Source: JAFDZW01 sp964404255 (GTDB lineage Bacteria; Bacteroidota; Ignavibacteria; Palsa-1295). Taken from it: 64,000 bases of DNA. The notes below the pieces were generated by a model. It saw only the letters and a list, made by a program, of their open reading frames with translations. It did not search any database and was not told where the DNA came from. The position numbers were made by a program, and so were the translations under genes. Below, piece by piece: positions 1-7,460 of this stretch (positions within the stretch are counted from its first letter, which is position 1; each line of letters starts with the position of its first letter). The stretch is taken from assembly GCA_964404255.1 (NCBI GenBank), contig CAYOJJ010000003.1:172181-236180 (forward strand), read 5' to 3'.

Positions 1-96
1 CAGCGACAGGGGTTGAGGTTCGGAGGTTGAATCGTCGGGGACGCAAAGAATACACAGAAAGCATACAGCTAATGCGGAGACCCGTTTTATAGTCAT
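1..96 (-). CDS. N-terminus of an exported protein (cut by window edge)
   Basis: An open frame starts at an ATG on the minus strand (complement of 94-96) and runs 32 codons off the window edge. The start reads MTIKRVSALAVCFLCILC followed by a polar, proline-rich stretch, which is the layout of a signal peptide: basic n-region, hydrophobic core, then a mature part rich in S, E, P and D. It may be a lipoprotein, but the cysteine context is not a clean lipobox. The product cannot be named. It lies downstream of the repressor gene on the same strand with a 110-bp gap, so it is either the first host gene left of the mobile element or the last gene within it. Confidence 0.5.
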   Translation of the reverse strand, partial: MTIKRVSALAVCFLCILCVPDDSTSEPQPLSL

Positions 97-206
97 AGTG
101 TCTTATCATAAGCATAGATTATCAATATCCATAGAGTATCATTCATCGGCCAAGGAGTGGTTGCCGATGTAACCAGTACAAATATAACTCCTGAATTACC
201 AAACGA

Positions 207-893
207 TTACATGGGAGCCAAATTTTTCCGTGGAAATCGCCGGGAAATTTCCAATACCCTGTAAAACGAGACCAATTCCGAGGTTTTGATCGTGAAGGGA
301 GCGACGGCGATATCGTCGGAGACCAGTCGGTATCCCCCGGAAGCCTTATAGACATTCCTCACCATCGGAACGGGATTTCCTTTATAGGTCAAAAGGTAGG
401 TCTCTCCATTGGTGATGGCTTTCTCGGCAGTGGCAATAATGTAATCGTTCTCGCGTAAGGGATCGACGGCAGCTTTTCCCCTGACCTTATAGACAAAGAC
501 CTTTTTAAAATTCTTATAGTTCGGCAGTTCATACAGACCGATTGTCATTTCTTTCGGTACGGCCTCTTCTTCAATCGGTGGTATAGAATCGACGACCGGG
601 ATAACATGAACCACGTCGTTGACGCCGTAACTACGCGTTGTCTTGCTTCGCTTTCCGGTCAGGAAATAGACAATATCGGCTTGGGGATAAACAAGGTATA
701 ACTTTTTATAAAAGAGCGAGCCCGGTTCAGATTCCCCTCGCTCGTAGGCTCTGATCGAATGATAGCTAAAGTCGATCTGCCGGGCAAATTCCGCCCGGTT
801 GATATTGAGTTCTTTCGTATAAAACTCTTTAATGCGATTGACGACATCGATCCTCGAGTCGCCTATTTCTCTTTTGTCTTTTTGGGTTGGCAT
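207..893 (-). CDS. CI-like phage repressor, S24 fold without the catalytic dyad
   Basis: 228 residues. An N-terminal helix-turn-helix covers about residues 31-55 (AEFARQIDFSYHSIRAYERG, with the YERGE end typical of Cro/CI XRE domains). The C-terminal half resembles the S24/LexA-like regulatory domain: VRGKAAVDPLRENDY (137-151) aligns with the usual GDSMEP-L-GD segment, and 163-183 with the segment holding the catalytic lysine. The nucleophilic serine position is Ala141 and the lysine position appears to be Val178, so self-cleavage looks impossible. It most likely represses the divergent transposition operon by binding the 27-bp palindrome at 938-964, 45 bp before its own start. Induction would then need an antirepressor or ligand rather than RecA-stimulated cleavage. 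The repressor call is firm; the loss of cleavage is my alignment by eye. Confidence 0.8.
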   Translation of the reverse strand: MPTQKDKREIGDSRIDVVNRIKEFYTKELNINRAEFARQIDFSYHSIRAYERGESEPGSLFYKKLYLVYPQADIVYFLTGKRSKTTRSYGVNDVVHVIPVVDSIPPIEEEAVPKEMTIGLYELPNYKNFKKVFVYKVRGKAAVDPLRENDYIIATAEKAITNGETYLLTYKGNPVPMVRNVYKASGGYRLVSDDIAVAPFTIKTSELVSFYRVLEISRRFPRKNLAPM

Positions 894-937
894 AATTCTC
901 TTTCAATGATAACGATGGAGTTCTGCAATTAAAATGT

Positions 938-964
938 TGTTTTTATGTCACTGACATAAAAACA
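938..964. promoter_or_regulatory. 27-bp perfect operator palindrome
   Basis: Arms TGTTTTTATGTCA and its exact complement flank a single central C at 951, so 13 of 13 positions match. It lies between the repressor start (893) and the transposition operon, ending 4 bp before the TATATTTG -7 element at 968. It therefore covers the upstream part of that promoter, and an XRE/CI dimer bound here would block rightward transcription. That the repressor at 207-893 binds here is inferred. Confidence 0.75.
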
Positions 965-967
965 CCG

Positions 968-975
968 TATATTTG
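968..975 (+). promoter_or_regulatory. Rightward -7 element TATATTTG of the transposition operon
   Basis: TATATTTG matches the Bacteroidota -7 consensus TAnnTTTG. The expected start of transcription is about 980, giving a leader of roughly 120 nt before the ATG at 1104. I see no clear TTTG -33 element; that region is occupied by the palindromic operator. Confidence 0.55.
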
Positions 976-1035
976 TCTTCGTATCCGGGTTCAAATATAC
1001 CGCTTTTTACCTCGGGTATGGTCAAATTCTCAGGG

Positions 1036-1061
1036 AAAATGCTTCACCGGTGAAGCATTTT
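1036..1061. promoter_or_regulatory. 26-bp perfect palindrome in the leader of the transposition operon
   Basis: AAAATGCTTCACC is followed at once by its exact complement, ending in a run of five T. A third half-site, AAGCATTTT, sits at 1089-1097, just before the start codon at 1104. Two readings fit: a second operator, for example for the HTH protein at 4994-5320, or a hairpin terminator/attenuator in the leader RNA, since the arms fold with a short loop and end in T. The sequence alone does not decide between them. Confidence 0.55.
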
Positions 1062-1103
1062 TCGCCGTAAGTCGTTAAAAATCAATAAAAGCATTTTTTG
1101 CTT

Positions 1104-1976
1104 ATGTCCGAGTCCGTAGATATAAAAACACCAATTTCCGACGAACGCCGGGAGCAGCTTTGGAATGCCGTCCTGAAACTTATAGAAGTCCAGCACCGCC
1201 GGAAGGAATCGGCCCTCCTGCTCGAAGCCGTGATTTGCTATATGACCCGTGAGCACAAACTCTATGTAGCCGGGAACAGCACATGGAAAGACTTTGCCGA
1301 GAGCCGAAATTATAACCGCACCAAGATCGACCGCTTTGTTTCGGCGGCGAAGTATATCGACCGCTGGGCCAGAGAAACCTACCTTCCGAAATCCGAAACC
1401 GCATTCCTGATCACCGAGCAGATGGTTGACCGCTTCATCGAGGAGCGTCATTCAAAGAACCAGCCTATCGATCTGAAATCGCTCCGCGAAGAACGATTGG
1501 CCCTTGAGCAATTCGAGTCCTATCTCGGTGGCGAGTCCACGATGACCGTCGATGCGTTTGCCGCTTCGATGACGATAGCAAAGAAAGCGATTGCTCCGAC
1601 TCCCTCGGCGGCAGTGCAGGATAACCTGTTTTATGTACACGAGCGTCTGAGCGATGCCGGATATAGGTACGACTCTACCGACGGTACCTATCGTAATCCC
1701 GATGGTTCGAAAATTTCCGATAAAGAAATGGGACGCTATCTCGACGATGAAAGCGGTCTGCACATCTTCGATAAAGTAAAAAAGATTCTGGTCCCGGCCC
1801 AGCAGGAAATCGTCTCGGCTATCGTCCACTGCCGTCAGTTCTTTGTCGCCTATGCCAACACGAATCAAAGTCCGAAGAACAAGCAAGTCATCGGCGAAAA
1901 GATCGAAGAGCTTCGCACTGTTGCCAACGCCATCGTGCGTGAAATCGAGAACCTCACGGCGCAGAGCTACCAATAA
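1104..1976 (+). CDS. Unknown early protein of the Mu-like element
   Basis: 290 residues from the ATG at 1104; a TTG two codons earlier is open but less likely. I do not recognise the family. The N-terminal third is helical and charged and contains NSTWKDFAESRNYNRTKIDRF, which has the spacing of a DNA-binding helix-turn-helix. The middle holds an Asp/Tyr-rich stretch (GYRYDSTDGTYRNPDG) and the C-terminus is helical. There is no signal peptide or membrane segment. It is the first gene of the transposition operon, 44 bp before the ATPase gene, and sits where Mu has ner. A role in transposition or early regulation is inferred from position only. Confidence 0.75.
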   Translation: MSESVDIKTPISDERREQLWNAVLKLIEVQHRRKESALLLEAVICYMTREHKLYVAGNSTWKDFAESRNYNRTKIDRFVSAAKYIDRWARETYLPKSETAFLITEQMVDRFIEERHSKNQPIDLKSLREERLALEQFESYLGGESTMTVDAFAASMTIAKKAIAPTPSAAVQDNLFYVHERLSDAGYRYDSTDGTYRNPDGSKISDKEMGRYLDDESGLHIFDKVKKILVPAQQEIVSAIVHCRQFFVAYANTNQSPKNKQVIGEKIEELRTVANAIVREIENLTAQSYQ

Positions 1977-2020
1977 GTTTTGTATCCCGCATTTGTAAAT
2001 CACACAATAACCAACTACTA

Positions 2021-2830
2021 ATGAGAACCTCTAAAATCCTAAAACCCCTGAGTTCGCAGCGTTCGGCGGTCAGTACCGTCGTCGGCGGACTCTCCAACCG
2101 AGATATCGTCTGTATGTGGGGCGAAGAGCCGAACGGCAAAACCAGTACCTATTACAGCATCTGCGCTCCACTTTCATTGGGCTTAGAAAACCGTCATGTC
2201 GATACGCTTCCGTGGACGGGCGATAAAACGCAGGTCGTCATTTGCGAAGGCATCGAACCACCGATGCTCACCTCGATGATCACCATCGATAAGATCAAAC
2301 GGCAGGTATTGGAGATGTTCGGCGAGCCCTACAATACGAGACCGCTGGATATGCACCGACGATTTATTAAACTCCTGCTCGCGCTCGAGCAACGGCAGAT
2401 CATTCCGGTGCTTGCTACCGATAGCGTGGAGTTACTGCCGAAGCGCGCCTTCAGCGTCTATAAGCATTTCAATCAGCTTCACCTCGGTAGCCGTCCGATC
2501 GGATTCGGGATTCTGCTGTCCGGCAACTTTGCCCAGCGCAAACTGCCGCTGAACTTTTGGCAACACGTTACCGAAGTACAGGTCGGTAAACCAACTGCCG
2601 GACAGGTCAAAGAATACATCATGGAATTGTGCCCGGAGCGGGTACAACTCTTTACCGAGGAAGCGATCAGGAAGATCGAACAGTGCCGCTCGACGCTCGA
2701 TATGTACAATATCATCACCCGCTCGGTTGCCTACTGGAGTCGTAGCTCCCGTGAGAAAACCATCGATGCTCAACTGGTGCGCATCGTCATACAGAAACAT
2801 GAAGAGAATCGTCAGCGTCGTGCCGCTTAA
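2021..2830 (+). CDS. MuB/TniB-like AAA+ transposition ATPase
   Basis: 269 residues. The Walker A segment is GEEPNGKTS at residues 34-42; it keeps GKT/S but has Pro where the second glycine usually sits. A Walker B-like strand IIPVLATDSVELL covers 127-139 (Asp134, Glu137). The later LLSGNFAQRKLP and helical C-terminus fit the small AAA+ ATPases that choose target DNA and activate DDE transposases (MuB, IstB, TniB, TnsC). It lies 15 bp before the transposase gene and is presumably co-transcribed with it. In Mu the ATPase gene follows the transposase, so the order is reversed. The AAA+ call rests on motifs plus context; the exact subfamily is uncertain. Confidence 0.75.
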   Translation: MRTSKILKPLSSQRSAVSTVVGGLSNRDIVCMWGEEPNGKTSTYYSICAPLSLGLENRHVDTLPWTGDKTQVVICEGIEPPMLTSMITIDKIKRQVLEMFGEPYNTRPLDMHRRFIKLLLALEQRQIIPVLATDSVELLPKRAFSVYKHFNQLHLGSRPIGFGILLSGNFAQRKLPLNFWQHVTEVQVGKPTAGQVKEYIMELCPERVQLFTEEAIRKIEQCRSTLDMYNIITRSVAYWSRSSREKTIDAQLVRIVIQKHEENRQRRAA

Positions 2831-2836
2831 AGGAGG
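2831..2836 (+). promoter_or_regulatory. Strong Shine-Dalgarno for the transposase gene
   Basis: AGGAGG lies 9 bp before the ATG at 2846 and directly abuts the ATPase stop codon. It fixes the transposase start and stands out because most genes in this window show weak or no Shine-Dalgarno, which supports a foreign origin for the operon. Confidence 0.7.
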
Positions 2837-2845
2837 ACTACCGTA

Positions 2846-4408
2846 ATGGCAAGAATTAAACCAACCCCCTACTATCTGAACGATACGCGCCGCTTATGGC
2901 AGAAGGCAAAAGGCCGCAAGGAGCAACGCCGGGTCATCGATGAAGCCCGCAAACCCTTTGGCTACAGCTATGCGCAGTTTACGCGCCTGTTACACCTGAA
3001 AGCCCGTAAGCGCAGTCTCTCGAAAAAAGAACTCGAGCGAATCGAAGAGAAGAAAGCCTACGCGCAAAAGCTCTACGACTTCCTGCTCGACGTGCAGTTC
3101 GATCAGCCCAGCTTCACCAAGACCCAAGCCTATCAGTTGCTCGTCGAGGATAAGCAGATCCCGGTCGAAGTATCGCTAAAGTCTATCGATGCGCTGGCCC
3201 GTAAGATCGGTCTGTCGAATGAGTACTGCGCCCCGGCCATCCAATTTCACGGACGCTCGGAGCCGATGCACTTAGTGCAGATGGATTACTCGAAAAGCCG
3301 CTTCGTGTTTTTTAATCCGCAGGGTCGGCTCTTTCTCCAGTCGAAAGCAAAATCCAAAGCGAAGGAGTCCAGGCTCTACATCGCGGCGGCGGTCGACTGG
3401 TACTCCCGCGTCTGCTGGTTTCAGTATTACCAAAGTGCCGGGGAAAGCACGGCCTTTGTCCGTGATGCCATGCTCGACGCGTTCGCCTATAAAGAACACT
3501 TTGATCCGACGACCGGTGAAATCGGCGAGACCCGTAAAATCCTGCAAGGGATTCCCCGTGAACTCTACATGGATAGAGGGAAAGGCAATAGGAGCGACGA
3601 TATTATTTCGGGGCTTCAGAAGCATCAGGTAAAACCGATCATAGGCTCGGTGGAATACGATATCAAAGGCCGACGCACTAACCGCTCGAACAAGAAAGCC
3701 AGAGGACTTGTCGAGCGCTTTATCCGGGACTTTAAAGACCGCTTTGAAAATAATCTTTGGGGGAATAAGGTACTCGGAAAAGTCCCGCCGGAGTTTACGC
3801 TCGAATGGCTCAACGGCGAGGCGTTAGCCTTTTGCGAACGTACCAACGAGCGTCAGCACCCATTAAGAAAAACAATCACCCGCTGGTCGGCTTACGAGCA
3901 CGTGCTCGGAACGCTTCGCTATCCGACTACCGACTCGAAAAAACTCTTCGGCGGTTCGCTTACACGCTTGGTTCGGAACCGATTGATTCAGGGAGAGACT
4001 CGTAACCAATGGTTCATCGCTCCACTGTTCATTCATGACGGCACGGAAGTAGAAATGATTTTTAGCGGTCATGAAGCCTATCTCTTCCATGAAGGCCAGC
4101 TTATCCTGCTTGAAGCACAACGCGGCTCGAAGGCGCATCACGACCGTCTACAGCGTGAACAGGTCGTCGAGACCTTTGGCGATCTCGAACTGACCGAACA
4201 ACTGGCTACCGAACTCGATCTGCAAAGCGACGGACGCGTGACGCTACGAATGCTTCCCGACGAGCTCGAAGACGATCTCAAAGAATTCTCGGAGCGCGCT
4301 CGAACCCTCGACGAGATAAAAGAGAAAGCCGCTTATTTCATTATGGTCGCCAGAGGCGGCAATCCCCCTGCCGCCGCTAAGATCATTCCGTTCGTACCGC
4401 TCGAATAA
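2846..4408 (+). CDS. MuA-like DDE transposase
   Basis: 520 residues with an rve/integrase-type catalytic core. The acidic triad can be placed at Asp147 (LVQMDYSKSRFVF), Asp243 (ELYMDRGKGNRSDD) and Glu290 (ARGLVERFIRDFK); these match the MuA segments around its D269, D336 and E392. Residues 1-130 hold helical DNA-binding modules, about 370-460 a beta-rich domain as in MuA, and the C-terminus may contact the ATPase. It would cut and join the element ends in replicative or cut-and-paste transposition. MuA itself is about 660 residues, so this is a shorter relative, probably lacking some N-terminal end-binding domains. It is followed by a 207-bp spacer with a hairpin and a tRNA-like gene. Confidence 0.88.
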   Translation: MARIKPTPYYLNDTRRLWQKAKGRKEQRRVIDEARKPFGYSYAQFTRLLHLKARKRSLSKKELERIEEKKAYAQKLYDFLLDVQFDQPSFTKTQAYQLLVEDKQIPVEVSLKSIDALARKIGLSNEYCAPAIQFHGRSEPMHLVQMDYSKSRFVFFNPQGRLFLQSKAKSKAKESRLYIAAAVDWYSRVCWFQYYQSAGESTAFVRDAMLDAFAYKEHFDPTTGEIGETRKILQGIPRELYMDRGKGNRSDDIISGLQKHQVKPIIGSVEYDIKGRRTNRSNKKARGLVERFIRDFKDRFENNLWGNKVLGKVPPEFTLEWLNGEALAFCERTNERQHPLRKTITRWSAYEHVLGTLRYPTTDSKKLFGGSLTRLVRNRLIQGETRNQWFIAPLFIHDGTEVEMIFSGHEAYLFHEGQLILLEAQRGSKAHHDRLQREQVVETFGDLELTEQLATELDLQSDGRVTLRMLPDELEDDLKEFSERARTLDEIKEKAAYFIMVARGGNPPAAAKIIPFVPLE

Positions 4409-4479
4409 GTTTCTCACTACTCACAACGACCCTTCGTATCCCGTAGGGTGAGTTTGCCTGACAAAATTCCATAATACTT

Positions 4480-4497
4480 CGGGGCCGAAAGGCCCCG
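4480..4497 (+). other. GC-rich hairpin with GAAA tetraloop
   Basis: CGGGGCC pairs with GGCCCCG around a GAAA loop. It lies between the transposase stop and the tRNA-like gene and is not followed by a T-run, so it is more likely an RNA structure or processing signal than a classic terminator. A weaker ACCCT/AGGGT inverted pair lies just upstream near 4430-4450. Confidence 0.5.
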
Positions 4498-4515
4498 GGG
4501 TCTTGTGGACAAACA

Positions 4516-4588
4516 GGACGGGTAGCTTAACGGTCTAAAGCCACAGGTCATACAGCCTTTTACATGGGTTCGACTCCCATCCCGTTCA
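4516..4588 (+). tRNA. tRNA-like gene, apparent CAU anticodon, abnormal anticodon arm
   Basis: 73 nt folding as a cloverleaf. The acceptor GGACGGG pairs with CCCGTTC (one G-T wobble), the D stem GCTT with AAGC around a 9-nt loop containing GG, and the T stem ATGGG with CCCAT around the canonical TTCGACT loop. The discriminator is A and CCA is not encoded. The anticodon arm is irregular: ACAGG against CCTTT has one mismatch and leaves an 8-nt loop TCATACAG, with T-CAT-A in the usual T33-anticodon-A37 context. The standard 7-nt loop register gives almost no pairing. CAU would mean Met or a lysidine-type Ile tRNA. It could be a functional variant, a frameshift-type tRNA or a decayed copy. Confidence 0.6.
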
Positions 4589-4616
4589 CTGATTTTTTCT
4601 TAAACCACTAATTACC

Positions 4617-4997
4617 ATGACTACAAAACCTGATTCTTCGCTTCGAGCTGCACTCGGGAAATTTATGATCGAGACGGCTAAACTCTTTTTTGTGTGCACC
4701 ATTCTTGTCGAACGGGCGCCGATGACGGTCGGTGAAACCATGCTCACGTTTGTCGTGGTCTCGCTTGCCGTTGGGGTCATCGAATCGATGTTCTCTGCTA
4801 CCGCCAAATGGATTCGTGGAGTGTGGCGTCGCCGCAGTGCTCCGGAAATTCATATTCATCTAACGGTACCTCCGATGTTTCCCGGTGGGCTTGCTACTCG
4901 TCCGATGCGTCCGATGGGGTCGAATCCCGACCTCGATCATTTTATGGAAACGCTCAGGAATACTCCGTTCTCTGCACCCCCGCCGCGTAGCAAATGA
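4617..4997 (+). CDS. Small membrane protein of the element
   Basis: 126 residues. Two hydrophobic segments are visible, at about residues 18-32 (MIETAKLFFVCTILV) and 42-59 (MLTFVVVSLAVGVIESMF), followed by a basic stretch WIRGVWRRR that suggests a cytoplasmic side, then a Pro/Met-rich tail (PPMFPGGLATRPMRPMG). The family is not recognised. Two-TM proteins at this location in phages are often holins or superinfection-exclusion proteins, but nothing here proves either. It overlaps the next gene by 4 bp (ATGA), so the two are translationally coupled. Confidence 0.6.
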   Translation: MTTKPDSSLRAALGKFMIETAKLFFVCTILVERAPMTVGETMLTFVVVSLAVGVIESMFSATAKWIRGVWRRRSAPEIHIHLTVPPMFPGGLATRPMRPMGSNPDLDHFMETLRNTPFSAPPPRSK

Positions 4998-5320
4998 TCC
5001 GCAAGCCTATCTCATCGGCCAAACTTCGTGCTAAAGTAAAAGCACAGTACATAAAGACAAAACGGCTCGGGGATCTCGCCCGGGCCGTTGGTCTCTCTAA
5101 GCCTTACTTATCAATGTGGTACCACGGGAAAGCGACGTGGGACACTACTGAAATCGAATCACGCCTGTCTGCCTTTTTCCATAGCCAGGAAACCCTTTCG
5201 TTTGCCGACGAAAAAATCTTAACCTCCATTCTCCTACACCTCGACGATGCCAACAAACCCGACACCATCATTGCCGTGCTCAACGAGTACGAGCGACCCA
5301 AAGAACCCGACCCCCACTGA
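4994..5320 (+). CDS. Small HTH DNA-binding protein
   Basis: 108 residues. LGDLARAVGLSKPYLSMWYHG (about 26-46) is a good helix-turn-helix with the order typical of Cro/C1 or phage regulators; the rest is helical and acidic. It is encoded in an ATGA overlap with the membrane-protein gene. It is the natural candidate for a second regulator of the element, for instance a Cro/Ner/Mor-like switch acting on the leader palindrome at 1036-1061. That pairing is inferred. Confidence 0.65.
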   Translation: MIRKPISSAKLRAKVKAQYIKTKRLGDLARAVGLSKPYLSMWYHGKATWDTTEIESRLSAFFHSQETLSFADEKILTSILLHLDDANKPDTIIAVLNEYERPKEPDPH

Positions 5321-5660
5321 AAAAAAGCAAAAGAACCCACCGGAAAAACCTCGATGCCCGAACTGCACCAAGCGAGGGATCATCAAAGTGCTGAAATCCG
5401 AACGAACCCCGCAAGGTCGCTGGCGAGAGCGGGTCTGCAAATCCTGCGGACACTTATTTGAAACCGAAATGAAGCTGCCGCTCGAATGCCCCCACTGCGA
5501 TTGCTTCAATCATTTCTTAGTCAGGAGAACGCGCAACCTTCGTAACGGAGTGCTTCGCGTCTTTCAATGTAGCGAGTGTAAATCCTACCTTCCGACCTTC
5601 GAGTATTTCCCGATACCCGAGGAAAAGAAGCGTCGTCCCGACTTTAGAAATTACACCTAA
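5247..5660 (+). CDS. Double zinc-ribbon protein
   Basis: 137 residues from the first ATG; this overlaps the HTH gene by 74 bp, so the true start may be later. After a Pro/Thr/Lys-rich leader there are four CxxC knuckles: CPNC (37-40), CKSC (64-67), CPHC (83-86) and CSEC (110-113). They form two consecutive zinc ribbons, each with basic residues between the knuckles. This resembles small phage transcription activators of the Ogr/Delta type and IS1 InsA-like zinc domains, so nucleic-acid binding is likely. Its stop overlaps the start of the head gene (TAATG). Confidence 0.65.
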   Translation: MPTNPTPSLPCSTSTSDPKNPTPTEKKQKNPPEKPRCPNCTKRGIIKVLKSERTPQGRWRERVCKSCGHLFETEMKLPLECPHCDCFNHFLVRRTRNLRNGVLRVFQCSECKSYLPTFEYFPIPEEKKRRPDFRNYT

Positions 5661-6631
5661 TGGGACTCATCATTCCTTCGGCTTCCCGAATCGTCCGGGC
5701 CGTGAACGATCCGTTCTTTCCCGAGACCGAATATGAGAACATGAGCAAAGCCATGAGCGGTGCTTGGCAGACGCAAATCTCCGTAGCGTCGCGCCAAGCA
5801 CTTGCACTGGCCCGTCGCCATCACGGTCGACCGGATACGTCTGAAATTGCTCACTTGCTTTCGGCTTTCCGGTCTAACGTATCGGGCTATGCGCTGACCC
5901 GTCACTTTGGCTCCGCCGTTTCCGATTCGACTGCCTCCGCTTATCATCGCGGGAAGCGTGAGGTAAATGCCGAACGGTACAGCGAAACCAAATCGGTCAC
6001 GAAGTACGAGTTGCCGATTCAGGTTGTCGATGGAATGAGCGAAGCAGAAGCAATCGCTCAATTAAGTAAGCAGGTCATCCTCGCCGGTGGACAGTTTTGG
6101 GATACCAATTTACAGGACTCACTGGCCGAACAAATGAAAGGCTGGTTCGAGGGAGAGCTAACGCGGGAGGACCTCGTCGCTAAATTAAAAGAGTTGATCG
6201 AGACACGACTCGAAGCCGAAGACCGCTCGACGCTCGGCGATAATTATTTCCAGCAGCTTGCCCATCATAGTATCGTAAGAACGAGAACGGTCTCGAAGTA
6301 TGCCCGGGCAAAAGAACTTGGTGCAAAAGGATATCTCCTTATCAATCCTATGGACTTACGAACGAGCAGGATTTGCAGAAAGCTCGTCGAAGCAAAACGA
6401 GTCTATCTATTACACGAAGCTCAAAGCGTCGTCGATGATTTACTAAGCTCAACCACGACCGCCGATCTTAAAGCCAAACAACCGTTTTGGGCTTCGCCGG
6501 ACGAGGATAGAATTCCGGTGCCACCGTTGCATTGGGGAGAGTGCCGTACAACGATCAGAATTATCTTCCTCTTAAAATCCCTCATTCTGCTTCAAAAATG
6601 GCAAAAAATGACGGCTAAAAAAGGTGAATAA
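5660..6631 (+). CDS. Phage head-morphogenesis protein, Mu gp30/SPP1 gp7 family
   Basis: 323 residues. The family signature is present: RTRTVSKYARAKELGAKGY (207-225), then MDLRTSRIC (231-239) and PPLHWGECRTTI (288-299), which correspond to the D-RTS-C and P-P-H--CR motifs of minor head proteins. In Mu and SPP1 this protein is a minor virion component tied to the portal and DNA injection. Only about 25 residues follow the CR motif, so the C-terminus may be shortened. It starts in the stop codon of the zinc-ribbon gene (TAATG). There is no terminase, portal, scaffold or capsid gene nearby, so it may be a relic, or a tool with which a satellite uses a helper phage capsid. Confidence 0.72.
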   Translation: MGLIIPSASRIVRAVNDPFFPETEYENMSKAMSGAWQTQISVASRQALALARRHHGRPDTSEIAHLLSAFRSNVSGYALTRHFGSAVSDSTASAYHRGKREVNAERYSETKSVTKYELPIQVVDGMSEAEAIAQLSKQVILAGGQFWDTNLQDSLAEQMKGWFEGELTREDLVAKLKELIETRLEAEDRSTLGDNYFQQLAHHSIVRTRTVSKYARAKELGAKGYLLINPMDLRTSRICRKLVEAKRVYLLHEAQSVVDDLLSSTTTADLKAKQPFWASPDEDRIPVPPLHWGECRTTIRIIFLLKSLILLQKWQKMTAKKGE

Positions 6632-6745
6632 ATAAGCACCTTTTTTTGCAGATAGATTGAACTTGCTCGGGACACATTTTGTCGTGTCCGTTGAATTGCA
6701 GCGACAGCAATTCCCACAAAACCAATAACTTAGAAGAAACAAAAG

Positions 6746-6979
6746 ATGCTCAAAATTCAGATTCAAGTCCCGGTAAAGCCAACTCCGAAAGCGGTCACCG
6801 AGCTTACCGAAATCCTTCGCAAAACAGTGGGCGACAAAACGGCGGAAGTGAAGATTTATAAAGAGCAATGGTATAACGATTTCAGTGTATTAGTGCTCGA
6901 AGACAACCACGATCAGGACAACCTCAGCCGAGCTTGCCTCATTGAATTATTCACCTACTTCTTCTCTAAAGCTAATTAA
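6746..6979 (+). CDS. Small unknown protein of the element
   Basis: 77 residues starting MLKIQIQVPVKPTPKAV. It is predicted soluble and mixed alpha/beta, with an acidic middle and no cysteine knuckles, signal peptide or membrane segment. It lies 10 bp before the next gene, in the same direction as the transposition operon. The family is not recognised. Confidence 0.55.
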   Translation: MLKIQIQVPVKPTPKAVTELTEILRKTVGDKTAEVKIYKEQWYNDFSVLVLEDNHDQDNLSRACLIELFTYFFSKAN

Positions 6980-6989
6980 GAGGTAAACC

Positions 6990-7460
6990 ATGTATCACGT
7001 AGGAATTAACACCCCAGTCGTTCCCGGAGCTACTCAGTCCGAAGCCATCGAGAGCATTATTAGAATAGCTCTCACCGACCCTAAAGTTGATATTCGGTAT
7101 TACGATGAACCAACGTTCTCCATTACAGTACACGATGACAACGGCAACGAACGACCGAGCCAACAAAAGATGGTAACCGAGCAAGTGTTTAGAGACCTCT
7201 TTCAGAAAAGCCTCTTTGCTACCGAGCGCATCCGGTTGGCAGAGATCAAAGGCAACATGGACATCTTAGCTTTTCTAAACGAAACAATGGTCACCGAGGA
7301 GATACCGGATGAATTGTTTATCCGCTCGATGGAACGTCTCAATAAAAGTATGATCGAACTTTACCACTTACATAATAAATCATGGGATAGGCTTCGGGAA
7401 GCACTAACCAAAAAACATCTCGAACACTTAATGGAGTATTGCGCCGAGGAATGCTTATGA
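6990..7460 (+). CDS. Unknown soluble protein of the element
   Basis: 156 residues. The N-terminal half is beta-rich (VDIRYYDEPTFSITVHDDNG) and the C-terminal half is helical and charged (about 80-150). AAGAGG lies 9 bp before the ATG at 6990 and serves as the Shine-Dalgarno. The stop overlaps the start of the next gene. No motif points to an activity. Confidence 0.6.
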   Translation: MYHVGINTPVVPGATQSEAIESIIRIALTDPKVDIRYYDEPTFSITVHDDNGNERPSQQKMVTEQVFRDLFQKSLFATERIRLAEIKGNMDILAFLNETMVTEEIPDELFIRSMERLNKSMIELYHLHNKSWDRLREALTKKHLEHLMEYCAEECL

